Below are positions 33,319 to 45,776 of a DNA stretch of 64,000 nt, one piece after another. The stretch comes from Glebionis coronaria (Eukaryota > Streptophyta > Magnoliopsida > Asterales > Asteraceae), in assembly GCA_025667525.1 (NCBI GenBank), contig CM046878.1, positions 77,789,696 through 77,853,695 of the forward strand. Reading direction: 5' to 3'. Position numbers and translations under genes: made by a program. The notes below the pieces were generated by a model, which saw only the letters and a list, made by a program, of their open reading frames with translations, searched no databases and had not been told where the DNA came from. Positions within the stretch are counted from its first letter, which is position 1. Each line of letters opens with the position of its first letter.

Positions 33319-36300
33319 ATGGAGTACACATCTCTTACGGATAAGTCCATCCTCTCGGGTACGGATAATCGTCCACCAATGTTGGAAAAATCTATGTACG
33401 AGGATTGGACTTCCAGAATGGAACTTTATATGTTGAACAAGGAGAATGGACATCTTATTTGGGCATCGGTGCTCAATGGACCATTAGATTATGGTACATC
33501 GACGGAAGGTACAACTACTCATCCTCGCACAACGGGTGAATTGACTGGAGATATGAAGATTCAAGATAAATGTGATAAGTATGCTACAAACATCATTCTC
33601 CAAGCCCTTCCTCCAGATGTCTACAAACTCGTCAGCAAACATAAAGTTGCCAAAGAGTTATGGGATAGAATTCGTGTTCTAATGCAAGGCACCTCGTTAA
33701 CTAAACAAGAACGAGAGTGTAAGCTTTATGATACTTTTGATAAGTTTGCCTATGTGCCAGGGGATACTCTCAATGACTACTATCTGAGATTTACCCTATT
33801 GTTGAATGAGCTCAATATCTATGGCATGGCAATTCCTACGTTTCAATTGAACACCAAGTATTTGAACACTCTTCCTTCAGAATGGAAAAAGTATGTGACG
33901 GATGTTAAATTGGCTAAGGACTTGCATAACACCATTGTGGATCAACTTCATGCTTTTATTCAACAACATGAATGCCATGTGATCGAGGCTCGGTTGTCTA
34001 AACCTCAAGTTCATGATCCACTTGCCATGTATGCTTCTCAACAAAACATGGCTTATACTTATCAACAACCATCATACTTGCAGCAGTCACCACCACACAC
34101 CTATCAGCAACCACAACAACCATCTTATCAAACACCAATGATGCCACAGCAAGCATTCCAACAAAGTGTTCATCAACAATCACAAGCCAACACTTCTCCA
34201 ATGGGCTATACTCCTCAGCAAGGATATTTCCAATAGAAGCACAACCAGCACAAGCTTTTTACTCTAATGAACTTCCACCAATCCAAGCACCGGTCTTTAC
34301 TCCAAATGATACGCCAACTGATGTTCTAAACCATCTCACTGCCTACTTGTCAAAACTTGTTGCAACTAGAGGATTTCCACCAACAAACAATCAGCTTCGC
34401 ACCTCTTCAAATCCTCGACAACAAGCTACTGTTCAAGATGGTCAAGTAACAGTGCAACCTATTCAGGGAAGGCATAATTCATATGGACCTCCTACAAGGA
34501 TTGTGAATGCTCAAGCTGTGAATTCTCAAGATAATGGAAATGGAAGCCCCATTGGTCCTCAAAAGGTTGTGACTTGCTACAATTGCCGAGGACAAGGTCA
34601 TATGGCTAGGCAATGCACTCAGCCAAAAAGGAGAAGGGATGATGCATGGTTTCGTGAAAAGATGTATTTGGTCGATGCTCAGTCTAAGGGGAAGATTTTG
34701 GATTCAGAGGAGTTAGCATTTCATGCAGACCCAGGGGCAGCAGATACTGAAGGCATTGCAGTTGTTTCTACTTCTAATGCAGCTTATCAAGCAGATGATC
34801 TTGACGCATATGATTCGGATTGTGATGACATTCACTCAGCCCAAGCTGCTCTCGTTGCTAATCTCTCTCACTACGGTTCTGATGTCGTCAGTGAGGTACA
34901 CACCACTACCAATCTTGGTAATGATGATAACCCACATCAAATTGGGCATGAAAATGACAACCTCGAACAGCATTCGGGAACTAGTAACTCAAATGATGTG
35001 GTACCCAATCCTACACATTTGAGTGAACCTCAACCAAATGCTACGACGGGTATGGAATCTTATGCTCAACATGATTTGGTCATGGTACCTAAACATATTA
35101 TTGATCAAATGCATATGGCCCTCAGACAATCTGTAGATACCAATTCCACCCTAACTGCTGAGCTTGCGTTGCATAAAGAAAAGGTCAAAACTTTTGAAAT
35201 GGTCCCTCAAGCAGAGAAAATAACATGTTCTAAATTTGACCAATTCCGTTTTGAAAAGCTTGAACACTTGAAAGAAATAGAATCATTAAAAGCTAATATT
35301 TCCAATGAATTAAAAGCAAAAGATTCGGTTGTCAATGATTTTCAGAAACTTAAAATGGATTTCTAAACTCTTGAGTCTAAAGAGTTTGAATCGGAAATTA
35401 ATGCTACCAAACTTCTTAAATTTAAAGAACAACAGCTTTTAAAACAATACGCCTCCACAGAAAAGGTTCATCTCTTAACTAAATCATTTAAAGAACTTGA
35501 ACTTAAACGTCTTCAAGATTTACCACCTAATCCCGGTTATGCAAAACAAGCTCAGGAATATATTCCGTGTCTTTATGATATGACCCTAATTGGAAAATCG
35601 AAAGAAGCACCTTTTGTTCATAGTTCTGAGGAGACACAATCACTTGCGGATGAAACTCATCCTAAAATGCTTTCAAAATTCCATACAATTGATTATGATC
35701 AATATAACAAAGATCAATTTTCGAAAAACACAAGCATTCGCTTACAAAAGGAATTAGTTGAATTGACAGTTCTTGTGCCCCAAAGTTTGTCAAATGAAAA
35801 CCCTCCTAGTACGTCTCCTACACTTGTCAAAACGGATTTAACGAAGTTAATTCCATCGGTAAGTAAGGCGTCCGTTAACTTAAATGCGGTTCACCAACAC
35901 TTAGCCGATTTTGACAAGGTCATTCTGGAACGTACGCCATAACGGAAGGGGAATGTTATTTTGAGCACACTAGAGCTGCGTTTCGAGACGAAATTGTTCC
36001 GTTTGTAAAGAATGTTAAAGCTTGTCTTAGTAATCTTGATCAGGATTTGCTTTTGGAAATAGAAGAAGTTAGACGTGTTTTCAATGAAATAGATGATGCT
36101 TATGAAAACAGTTTACTTGAAATACAACGGGTTTCACGCCAAAATGATCAGCTTCTGAAGCAAGTGATGTCTCATGATATAGTTTCTATCTGTGTGAATA
36201 AAAGTGTTGATAATGATTCTATTGTGCATAATGATGAATATGTGGATAATGTGGTAGATAGTACTTGTCACGAATCTGACGCTGAATTTTTAAAGCTTCA

Positions 36301-37387
36301 TGATTCATATTTTTCGCTTTCAAAATGTTTTGATGAGATTCAAACACATTGTATTTCGCTTGAATGCAAGCAACAATTTATTCAAGAAATCTTTGAAACG
36401 TCATTCGAAGGTGTTAATATCGATGATGCAAACTTTGAAAATAATTTTCGATTGAATTTACAATCAAAACAGCGTCAGCTAAGTGACAAAGTTGCTAAAT
36501 CTTTGCTGATAGACATAGAGAAATCTAAGGATCTTAACTGTGTGAACGTACTTGAGGCTGCTGAGAATTTTAAACTTGATCTAGATAATCGAGTTTCCAA
36601 GATTTTGTCCAAAGTTGATAACTTAAAACAGAAAAATACACGACTCTTCGATTCAGTAAAGCCCGCATGTGTTGATACCACTGCACAGAATCAATCATTG
36701 ATTGAACAATTGAATCGAAAGTCGGTGGAAGTATCTGATTTGAGGGAACAAATTTGTGATAAGAATCTAGTCTTGGCTGAGTTAAAGGAAACACTTCGTA
36801 CTCTAAAAGGTAAGAATGTTGTGGATAACGCAACCACTGTCTTAGCATCGTCCTCTAGTGCAATCAAAAGGAACCTTATAGCCGTCACACCATTTAATAA
36901 GGTCCCTAGGACTAAACCATCTCAAACTTTGGCCACTAAAGATAAGGCGGAATCAAAACCAGCTTCTAATATTCCCGTGTTGCCTTCTACAGGAGTAATC
37001 ACCACTACTAAGGCTCAAAGATCTAAGCTTAAATGTAACAAGAAGAATGATAGGATCTTGCCTCCATCTAGTAGTCAAGTGAAGAAGAAAGTAGAAGCCC
37101 ATCCTAGGAATGTTATTTCTGTTTTGAATAAAAAGAATCATGTAGCTAAACCTAAAGGCTCTGCGGTTGTGCAGCGTTCTAAGCTTACTGTGAATTCTAA
37201 TTTGAAATGTTAGAATTGCAATGAATGTATGTTTTCTAGTCGTCATGATTCTTGCCTTATTGACCATGTGAATGAGATGCATGCCCAGAAAAATGGATTA
37301 GAATGGAAACCAACTAGGAAAGTGTTAACCTAAGTTGGTTGGTTGTGGCGCCCCACTGGTAGAACTTTCACTATAGTAGGAAATATG
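33319..37387 (+). pseudogene. C2 gag, broken
   Basis: The start at 33319 gives a gag core (TDKSILSGTDNRPPMLEKS, KVAKELWDRIRVLMQGTSLT, ERECKLYDTFDKF), then a Q/P/Y-rich segment. After a frameshift near 34226 a CCHC knuckle follows (CYNCRGQGHMARQC, near 34575). A heptad-rich region follows, with a TAA at 35364-35366, a frameshift near 35940 and a TAG at 37211-37213. A further in-frame stop lies near 37332. It is then cut by element S within a CPLTR-type repeat. Gag would form particles and bind the RNA; this copy cannot. Confidence 0.88.
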
Positions 37388-37392
37388 TGCCC
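37388..37392. repeat. Target-site duplication of element S (left)
   Basis: TGCCC before the LTR, repeated at 49424-49428 after the 3' LTR. Confidence 0.95.
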
Positions 37393-37915
37393 TGTTGGGA
37401 ATAAATTAAGGCCAGATCACTTGAACGCTGACAAGAACAACTCAAGCGTTGACAAGAGCAAAGTGAGCGCTGATAGCATAAGCGTTGACAAGTTAAAGTC
37501 AAGCGTTGACAGATTGAAGACAAGCACTGATGGAAGATGTGAGCTACACGTTTATTATATTCTAGAATACTTCTAGTAAGGATAGAAACGACAATGTATT
37601 TTCTATGTTTATCTTTACCTAGAATAGTTGATTCGTAGCTTATTGTACAAGACTTCTTGTTCTATAAAAGAAGATCTTTTAGGTTAATGTTTAACATAAG
37701 TTTTCATAAGTATTCGCAAGTTAAACCTTTCATTGTAATCAATTCGATCATTCTAATACAAGTGAAAGTTTGTTTAACATCTTTGTGTTTTAGATCAAGT
37801 GTTAATTCCGCATAACACTTTGTTACTTTACTCATAAGCAAAGGTTTCTCTACGTGTAGTACTTGATCTAATCTCGTATACACAAAGCTTAATCGATCTA
37901 AGTTTGGGATCAACA
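37393..37915 (+). repeat. Element S 5' LTR (523 bp)
   Basis: TGTTGGGAAT to GGGATCAACA. It contains six CGYTGA motif cores at 37426, 37447, 37468, 37483, 37504 and 37525 (spacing 21, 21, 15, 21, 21) and a TATA box at 37663-37669. By eye it shows no difference from 48901-49423. Confidence 0.97.
37663..37669 (+). promoter_or_regulatory. TATA box of the S LTR
   Basis: TATAAAA in TTCTATAAAAGAAG, about 135 bases after the last motif copy. The motif array is thus in the upstream promoter (U3) region. The 3' copy is at 49171-49177. Confidence 0.7.
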
Positions 37916-37917
37916 AG

Positions 37918-37929
37918 TGGTATCAGAGC
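37918..37929 (+). other. Primer binding site, element S
   Basis: TGGTATCAGAGC starts three bases after the LTR, complementary to initiator-Met tRNA. Confidence 0.95.
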
Positions 37930-38022
37930 TTGTTGAGAAACTTTTGATCTTTAAGTAACGCAAGAACCCTAAAACACCAAAAACCCTAAAAACCCTAAAA
38001 TTTTTAAAACCCTAAAAACATC

Positions 38023-40902
38023 ATGTCTGGCACAGATCAACCTGCTTCTTTGCTACAAAACAACTCCTCAAACCCTAGTATCAAAATTCCCATGTTTGAT
38101 GCCAGGAACTTTGAGCTTTGGAAGTCAAATTTTGAGCAATATATAGCTATTCATGACTACACTCTTTGGGAGATTGTCGAATATGGGAACACATTCGACA
38201 AAGCAGCAAAGATTGCTACTGCAATTGCCACAAGGACAGCTGTTCCTAATTGTCCTGAAGCTGATAAGGTGGAAAAGCCTGGAGATGGGAGAGCTGTAGC
38301 TGTTGAAGATATAGCCAAGAAGAGGGTGGACATGAAAATCTTGAACATCTTGAAACATGCCCTAGGTCATGAGAATCAGCACAAGTACAAACGCTTTAAG
38401 TCTGCAAAAGAGCTTTGGAAAGCTCTTGAAGTAGCACATGGTGGCAATGCTGACACAAAAGAAGAAAAGAAGAAGCAACTCTTGCATGAGTATGCTGTCT
38501 TTAAAGCTCAACCCAATGAAAATCTCAGCAGTGTGAGAAGTAGACTTCTTGACATCACAAGTCAACTTTCCTTCATGGGAACACAGATTGATGACCCTGA
38601 ATTGAATGCTACTTTTCTCAAAAGCCTTGGTGATGTATGGAAGATTGAGACAAGATCCATTCTTGTCAATAATACCCACAAGACCTCCAGGTTTGATGAC
38701 ATCTTCAACAAACTAAGACTGTTGGAGAATGAATGGCAATTGGATAGTGATAATAAATCTTCCAGTAGCAACATGGCCTTCTTCTCACAAAGTGAAGGCC
38801 AATTTGATTCCATGAACTTCTATGGACATCCAGCCACTGGATCTCAATGTGTCAACGCTGGATCTCAGTCTGTCAGCGCTGGATCATATCCTGTCAACGC
38901 TTTATACTCAAGCGCTGACACACACAATCATGGCGCTGATAGAATTAAGCCTGTTGGTTTTGATCTAGATACTGTGTGTGCATTCATTGCTTCTTTGCCC
39001 AGTGATTCAAGGATTACATATGAAGATCTTGAGCAGATAAGTGATGAACAATTGGAAGAGATGGATATCAAATGGACTATGGCTCTTGTAAGTTTAAGAG
39101 CAAACAGGTTCAATAAAAGGTTCAAGAAGAAGATGACCTTTAATGCTAAGGATGTTGCTGGATTTGACAAGTCAAAGGTTGAGTGCTACAACTGTCATAG
39201 GATGGGGCACTTTATGAGGGAATGTAGATCTCCAAGAAGATCTGATGCTGGGAAGCCTTCAAGCCAAATGATTAAGAGCCCAGATCCCAAGGCCATGGTT
39301 GTTGTTCAACAAATTGATGGAGTTGGAGAATGGGACTGGAGCTGGATGGCTAAGAATGAGGAAGAGGACAGAGCTTTGGTTGCTGAAGTTAAAGAAGAGC
39401 ATGCTGAATATGCTCTCATGGCACACTCCTCCTCTTCATCAGATAATGAGGTATATGATGATGCTTTCTGTTCTAAGGGTTGTCGTTTAAATACTGAAAA
39501 ACTAAATCAAGAGATAGTAAAATTATTAGATGAGGCAAGTACTGAAAGATGCAAAGTATCTAATTATCAAATTGCTCTTACCCAAACAGAAAAGACAGTA
39601 GCTGAGTATAAGAAAATGGAGTTTGATTTAAAGGATCAAATAAATATCTTAAAACATGAGTTACATCAGAGTAAAGATGTTCAAGATATAGTAAATAGGG
39701 TTAATCTTGATTTGATAGCTCAGTTAGAGGAGGCTAACAAAAATAAAGATAATGTGAGTCTTAAAATCCAGAGATTTGATAAGGCCACACAATCCCTAGG
39801 AGAGTGTGTTAGTAAACAGAGAGACTCTAAGGATAAGAGTGGGATTGGGATGAAGGATTATACTGGTGTTCCACCACCAGCTGGGGATTTTTATGGTGTC
39901 CAATCAAAGGACTTATCTTGGACTGGCTTGCCAGAATGCCAAGAGGAGGAATTCATTCCTCCACCTAGAGTGATTTCCCCAGTTGAGGAATACAAGCAAA
40001 AATTGACTGACCTAGATGAGTGGAAGAAAGCTAACCACACCTTGTTTGTTAAGGGAGGGTTGTTGTGTGAAAGTACAAATGAGCCCACACCAATCAAGAG
40101 CCTTGATCCTAAACCTATTAAGATCACACATCCTACCACTGGCAAAGCTGTTGACCTTGGCCCACAAACTGTTAGAAAACCTAGTGTTAAATATGCAGAG
40201 ATGTATAGGAATACTAGGTCACCAAAAAGCCAAGTTAGTAACCATGGAACAGGCTTCTTTGCTTCTAGACCTAAGACTATGTCTAGAAAAGCTTGTTACA
40301 CATGTGGTAGCTTCTCACATTTGGCATACAATTGTGTCAATGCTTCCAATGTCAACGCTGCTAGGAACCATTTCAGCGCTGACAAAAGTCAACATAGGTC
40401 AAACACTGTCAGACCCAATACATTTGTGAACAAAAGTTCACAAGTTGTTAGACCAGCCCCATTCTTTTCTAGAGGGTCTAACACACAAGGCCTAAGACCT
40501 TTTCAAAAGTCAAACACTTGGTCCAATAGGCAATGGGTTCCTGTAGCAAACCCTAGGTTCAACGCTGTTAAAGGCAATCGGGGCGCTGACAAGAGCAATT
40601 TCAGCGCTGATAGAAACACTACCAAACCTAGGTATTTGCAACCACAGGGAACCAGGTCTAAAGCTTCTACTAGCTTAACATGGAGACCAAAACAAGACCA
40701 AAACCCTAATTCTACTGGTATTTCTATGACATGCAACAGGTTTCATTATATTTCAAAGGCATTGTCAACACCAATTGGGGTTAACTGGGAATTTCATTCT
40801 AAAAGGGATGAAAATGGGGTTGTTATGAGAACCAAGTCTGTTCTTGTTGAACAACCAGATGAATCCAAGTCTTCCAAGGCTTGGGTTCCCAAAGAAAACT
40901 AA
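38023..40902 (+). CDS. gag: Element S gag (959 residues)
   Basis: Start at 38023, the first ATG after the primer site and an AAACCCTAAAA-rich leader. Residues about 20-230 form a copia gag core (IPMFDARNFELWKSNFEQY, ELWKALEVAHGG). The first zinc knuckle is C388-C391-H396-C401; the second is C758-C761-H766-C771. A coiled coil covers about 487-595. Linkers around residues 272-304, 773-785 and 847-861 are built from the S motif (for example SADKSQ and GADKSNFSADR). Gag assembles the particle and packages RNA. Two knuckles and nearly 1,000 residues are long even for Sireviruses. The frame is intact. A stop at 40902 separates it from pol, which lies in another frame. Confidence 0.92.
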   Translation: MSGTDQPASLLQNNSSNPSIKIPMFDARNFELWKSNFEQYIAIHDYTLWEIVEYGNTFDKAAKIATAIATRTAVPNCPEADKVEKPGDGRAVAVEDIAKKRVDMKILNILKHALGHENQHKYKRFKSAKELWKALEVAHGGNADTKEEKKKQLLHEYAVFKAQPNENLSSVRSRLLDITSQLSFMGTQIDDPELNATFLKSLGDVWKIETRSILVNNTHKTSRFDDIFNKLRLLENEWQLDSDNKSSSSNMAFFSQSEGQFDSMNFYGHPATGSQCVNAGSQSVSAGSYPVNALYSSADTHNHGADRIKPVGFDLDTVCAFIASLPSDSRITYEDLEQISDEQLEEMDIKWTMALVSLRANRFNKRFKKKMTFNAKDVAGFDKSKVECYNCHRMGHFMRECRSPRRSDAGKPSSQMIKSPDPKAMVVVQQIDGVGEWDWSWMAKNEEEDRALVAEVKEEHAEYALMAHSSSSSDNEVYDDAFCSKGCRLNTEKLNQEIVKLLDEASTERCKVSNYQIALTQTEKTVAEYKKMEFDLKDQINILKHELHQSKDVQDIVNRVNLDLIAQLEEANKNKDNVSLKIQRFDKATQSLGECVSKQRDSKDKSGIGMKDYTGVPPPAGDFYGVQSKDLSWTGLPECQEEEFIPPPRVISPVEEYKQKLTDLDEWKKANHTLFVKGGLLCESTNEPTPIKSLDPKPIKITHPTTGKAVDLGPQTVRKPSVKYAEMYRNTRSPKSQVSNHGTGFFASRPKTMSRKACYTCGSFSHLAYNCVNASNVNAARNHFSADKSQHRSNTVRPNTFVNKSSQVVRPAPFFSRGSNTQGLRPFQKSNTWSNRQWVPVANPRFNAVKGNRGADKSNFSADRNTTKPRYLQPQGTRSKASTSLTWRPKQDQNPNSTGISMTCNRFHYISKALSTPIGVNWEFHSKRDENGVVMRTKSVLVEQPDESKSSKAWVPKEN

Positions 40903-40922
40903 TGTGTTTTCTTTATGTGTAG

Positions 40923-43900
40923 GGCATTCAGAAGAAGATCAATGATTATGGATACTGGGATAGTGGATGCTCAAGGCACATGACAGGAAAGGAAGACTAT
41001 CTGACAAATTTCTCTCCTATTCAAGATGGTGATAAGGTATACTTTGGAGGGGGCTACGGCACCATCACAGGAAAAGGAACCCTTGTCACCAACAATCTAC
41101 GATTTGAGAATGTCTTCCTGGTAAAAGAACTGGATTATAATTTGTTTAGTGTATCACAAGTGTGTGATAACAAAAATAAGGTTCTTTTCACAGATACTGA
41201 GTGCTTGGTGTTAAACAAAGATTATAAGCTACCTGAGGAAAAATACATAGATTTTAGAACACCAAGGCATAAAGACATATATAATGTGAATCTTAATGGA
41301 ATTAAGATAAATAATAAAATGTCATGTCTGTATGCTAAAGCCTCAGTAGATGAAAGTAATCTTTGGCACAGGAGATTAGGGCACATAAACTTTAAGAATA
41401 TCAATAGACTTGTGAGGCTTGGTTTAGTTGATGGTTTTCCTGAAAAGGCTTTCCACAATGACCACTCTTGTGTTGCATGTCTTAAGGGCAAGCAGCACAA
41501 GGTCTCATTCAGGTCTAAACAGGTGCATTCTAGTTCTAAACCACTTCACTTATTGCATATGGACCTCTTTGGTCCAACTAATATAGAAAGTCTGAAGGGT
41601 AAATCATATTGTTTTGTTATCACTGATGATTATTCCAGGTTTACATGGACTTTCTTTTTAGCCAAGAAAAGTGAAACTGTCCAAAGTCTGATTAATTTCA
41701 TTACCCAAATTGAAAAGAAGAATGGTAATGAGGTCAAAATTATTAGAAGTGACAATGGGGGTGAGTTTAGGAATCAGTTGTTAGATGATTTTTGTGCCAA
41801 GAAAGGGATTACTAGATAGTTTAGCATAGCTAGAACCCCACATCAAAATGGGGTTGCTGAAAGGAAGAATAGAACCCTTATTGAAGCAGCCAGAACCATG
41901 TTGGCTGATGCCCACTTTCCTATAGCCTTTTGGGCTGAAGCTGTTAACACAGCTTGTTATGTTCAAAATAGGGCATTGGTCAACAAAATACATAATAAGA
42001 CACCTTATGAATTACTTTGGGGAAGAAAGCCAAATATTGGCTTTCTCAAGCCTTTTGGTTGTCATGTAGTTGTTTTAGAAACTAGTGAGGCCCTAGGTAA
42101 ATTTGATTCAAAAGGTGATGAAGGCTACTTCATGGGTTATTCAGTGCAGAGCAAAGGATATAGGGTTTACATTAAAAAGGAAAAACGTATACTTGAAAAG
42201 GTACATGTTAGGTTTTTAGAAAGTAAACCTAGTGATCCTGAAAATGGTCCAAATTGGTTGTTTAACTTAGAACCTTTATCTAGAGCTTTAAATTATATGC
42301 CTGTTACTGATCCAGACATTGTGAAGGTAACTTCAAGTGTTTTGGAAAAGAGAATTGGTAATGTTTCAGGTATACAGGTTGTTAAGGAGGATGGACCACC
42401 AGCAGTTAAATCATCTCCCACACAAGAATATGTTACACTTCCTATATGGACAGATGAGTATTATGCTGCTGCTGCTGCTGCTAGAAAGGATAATGGTGGT
42501 TTTCAGATACCACCAAATACAAACATGCACACTGCTTCAGGCGCTGACAAAGGGAAATCAAGCGCTGACAAGAGCAATTCAGACGCTGATGGATCAGACG
42601 CTGACACAAGCAGTTCAAGCGTTGTTAGCCCTAACGCTGACAAACAAGGATCAGACTTTGACAACACCTTTGCACATCTTTTCTCTTCACATTTTGAACA
42701 AGGTGGACCTTCCAATGTCCATGAAGAGATTCATGTTGATCAAACAGAGTCTGATGAAGAAGATATTGGCAACATGGAGCGTGAAGTTGAGGACACCAGA
42801 CTTTTTGAAGGAGGAGTTCTCACTTCTACAGCAAAGGATCACCCCACCTCTCAGATCATTGGTGATGTTATGGCTCCAGTTCAGACAAGAAGATCCCATC
42901 AAAGTCTTGGTGGATTTATTGCCAATATACACAAGAAGGTTGATACCCCTCTTGTACAAGCATGTTTGTTTGCCTGTTTTCTGTCACAGGAAGAACCCAA
43001 GAAAATTTTTGATGCTCTCAAAGAACCTAGCTGGGTGGAAGCAATGCAGGATGAGCTTCATCAATTTGCTATACAGGATGTTTGGGAGCTGGTTGATTGT
43101 CCTAGATATGTGAGACCAATTGGGACAAGATGGGTTCTAAGGAACAAGAAAGATGAAAGAGGCATTGTGGTCAGAAACAAGGCACGTTTGGTAGCTCAGG
43201 GTTATACACAAGAGGAAGGAATTGATTATGAAGAAGTTTTTGCACCAGTTGCAAGAATTGAAGCTATACGAATTTTTCTAGCTTATGCCTCTTGTATGAA
43301 CTTCACTGTTTATCAAATGGATGTGAAGAGTGCTTTCCTCTATGGGACAATTGTTGAGGAAGTATATGTCATGCAACCTCCTGGTTTTGAAGATCCTGAG
43401 AATCCAGACAAAGTTTATAGAGTGAAGAAAGCAATGTATGGACTTCATCAAGCCCCAAGAGCATGGTATGGTACATTGTCCACCTACTTGGTGGAAAATG
43501 GTTTCAAAAGGGGCACCATAGATCAGACACTATTTACAAAGAAGAAAGGAAAATATGTGTTGCTTGTGCAGGTCTATGTTGATGACATCATTTTTGGGTC
43601 TACTGATCCAAAAATGAGTGAGGATTTTTCCAAGCTCATGACAGATAAATTCAAGATGAGTGCAATGGGTGAGATGAACTTCTTTCTCGGATTGCAAGTT
43701 CAGCAGAAAGAAGATGGTATCTTCATCTCCCAAGACAAGTATGTAGCTGAAATCTTGAAGAAATATGGTTTTTCTCCGCATGAAAAGGATGCTTCCACTC
43801 CTATGGATAGGGAACACCCTTGGGGAAAGATTGGAGCTGGAAAGGATGTGGATGTTAGGCACTATAGATCAATGATTGGATCATTGATGTATCTTACAGC

Positions 43901-44522
43901 CTCAAGACCTGACATCATGTTTGCTGTGTGTGCATGTGCACGCCATCATGTGACTCCCAAAGAATGTCACCTTTTTGCTGTGAAGAGAATTTTTAGGTAC
44001 CTAAGATGTTACCCAGATCTTGGACTGTGGTACCCAAAAGATTCTCCATTGGACCTTATTGCATATTCAGACAGTGACTATGGTGGTGACAAGTTTGATA
44101 GGAAATCCACAACTGGTGGATGCCAATTTCTTGGGAGCAGATTGATATCTTGGCAATGCAAGAAACAAACAGTGGTGGCAAACTCTACAACTGAAGCAGA
44201 ATATGTTGCAGCAGCTGCTTGTTGTGGACAAGTCTTATGGATTCAGAACCAGCTGTTGGATTATGGGTATAATTTTATGCATACCAAGATTTTTGTAGAC
44301 AATAAAAGTACTTTATGCATTATTAAAAATCCTGTACATCATTCTAAAACCAAACACATAGAAATTAGACATCATTTTATAAGAGATTGCTTTGAGAAAG
44401 GTTTAATACAACCAGATAGGGTAGCCACAGAAGACAATGTGGCTGATTTATTAACTAAACCTTTTGATGCTGGAAGATTTCAATATTTGGTAACAAATAT
44501 TGGAATGGTTAATCTTACTTAA
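40923..44522 (+). pseudogene. pol: Element S pol (PR-IN-RT-RH) with one premature stop
   Basis: The frame opens after a TAG at 40920-40922. Protease D-S-G is at 40959-40967. Integrase has the HHCC zinc region (WHRRLGHINF to CVACLKGK), the first catalytic Asp in LHMDLFGP and the second in RSDNGGEF. TAG at 41817-41819 interrupts it before the Glu in [10 protein letters not shown] has [12 protein letters not shown] and YVDDIIFGS (near 43580). RNase H has [16 protein letters not shown] and TEAEYVAAA. It ends at 44522. The linker 42540-42660 is made of motif copies. Apart from the TAG all domains look intact. How pol is expressed is unclear, because no overlap with gag exists. Confidence 0.92.
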
Positions 44523-45776
44523 TATGTGTTTTGGAACCTTTTTGTAAAAGTATGTACAGGATAATGCATTGTTATTGGTCTTTGTGATGATTTAGATTTT
44601 CCACTTTATTTTTCTAACACTGACAAAGGTACATGTAATGCTGTCAAGTGTTATTTTGCCGTTGTTGGAGCTATTATTGTCTAACGCTGACAAGAGTTCC
44701 TTCAACGCTGACAAATGTTGTCGGGACGCTGTCAGCAACAAATGTTAGTTTTGTGGTTTTCATCTAAATGTGTAGGTAGGTGGTAGCCTTATGCCATTGG
44801 ATACAGAGTTGCTTATGGATCTTTGAAGAGCTATTTGGACATGTTTTGTTTATGGATGATGGTTGGAATATTTATATTCCTATCTTGACATAAATTTTTA
44901 ATGTTCATATATATATTTTGAAGAACTCATGTATCATAGTTTGAGGGGAGGTTAAGGAACCTTTAGGATTTTTGGGTATCCATATGATACTCTTATCACA
45001 ATTCTAGATTGTGTCCACAGGTGAGTATGGGTTAGTTTTACTAAACCATGAGGCACTGTAGCATGCATAGTATATCAACTTTGCATGCTGCCAAGACATT
45101 TTTGGCCTAGAATTGGTTGTGGTCTGTTGGGAGACTTGGGAATTCTTTTGATATGGGTTTTACCTGGGAGTAACAAGGATTTTATAAGGTAACTTGGTTG
45201 TTAAGAATTTTGGTTAGCAAGGGACACTAGAGGACTGTTATGTCTATCTTGCTTATGCAAGTGTGCATAACTGGACAGTGCTTGCCGCCCTATGATAATT
45301 ATCAGCTTTTGGTTATCTTCTCTAGGATAAATTACTTGTTAAGGTCATTTTTCACTTTTTAAAACAATTCTATTTTTGGACGCTGACAAGATTTTTCCAA
45401 GCGTTGTTGTGACCAAATTGGACGCTGACATGGCTTTAGGCGAACGTTGACAAGATTATAGCCGTTGGGCGTTGATGGGTTATATTTGACCGTTGACAAT
45501 CAATGGGACCTACCCAGTTGTTACTTTTTGACATATTTTCAAGCCGTAATTTTAGGAGTTGTTACTTTCATTAAATGCATGAGATAACTTATAACTTTTT
45601 CAATATTTTCATGATTAGTTTTTGAAAATCTTTGCCTATTTTTGGGCCAATCACATGCATTCATCCACTCCTATAAATTTGGCTCCTATTTTTAAACAGG
45701 GTATCTATAATTCTTGTCTAACACTTTTCTCTTATCAACCTTCATCTTTTATACTTCAAATTAACAGCTTTCATCA
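44523..45776 (+). other. Element S spacer between pol and the extra ORF
   Basis: 1.25 kb without a supported gene. It holds two groups of motif cores: 44618, 44639, 44660, 44685, 44706, 44727 and 45381, 45402, 45423, 45445, 45463, 45470, 45491. Spacing is again mostly 21 bp. A second promoter or splice acceptor for the extra ORF could lie here, but I see no decisive signal. Confidence 0.7.

Noticed and set aside
37704..37916. 70-codon minus-strand frame in the S 5' LTR, repeated at 49212-49433
   Set aside because: It recurs only because the two LTRs are identical. No start context, homology or independent support.
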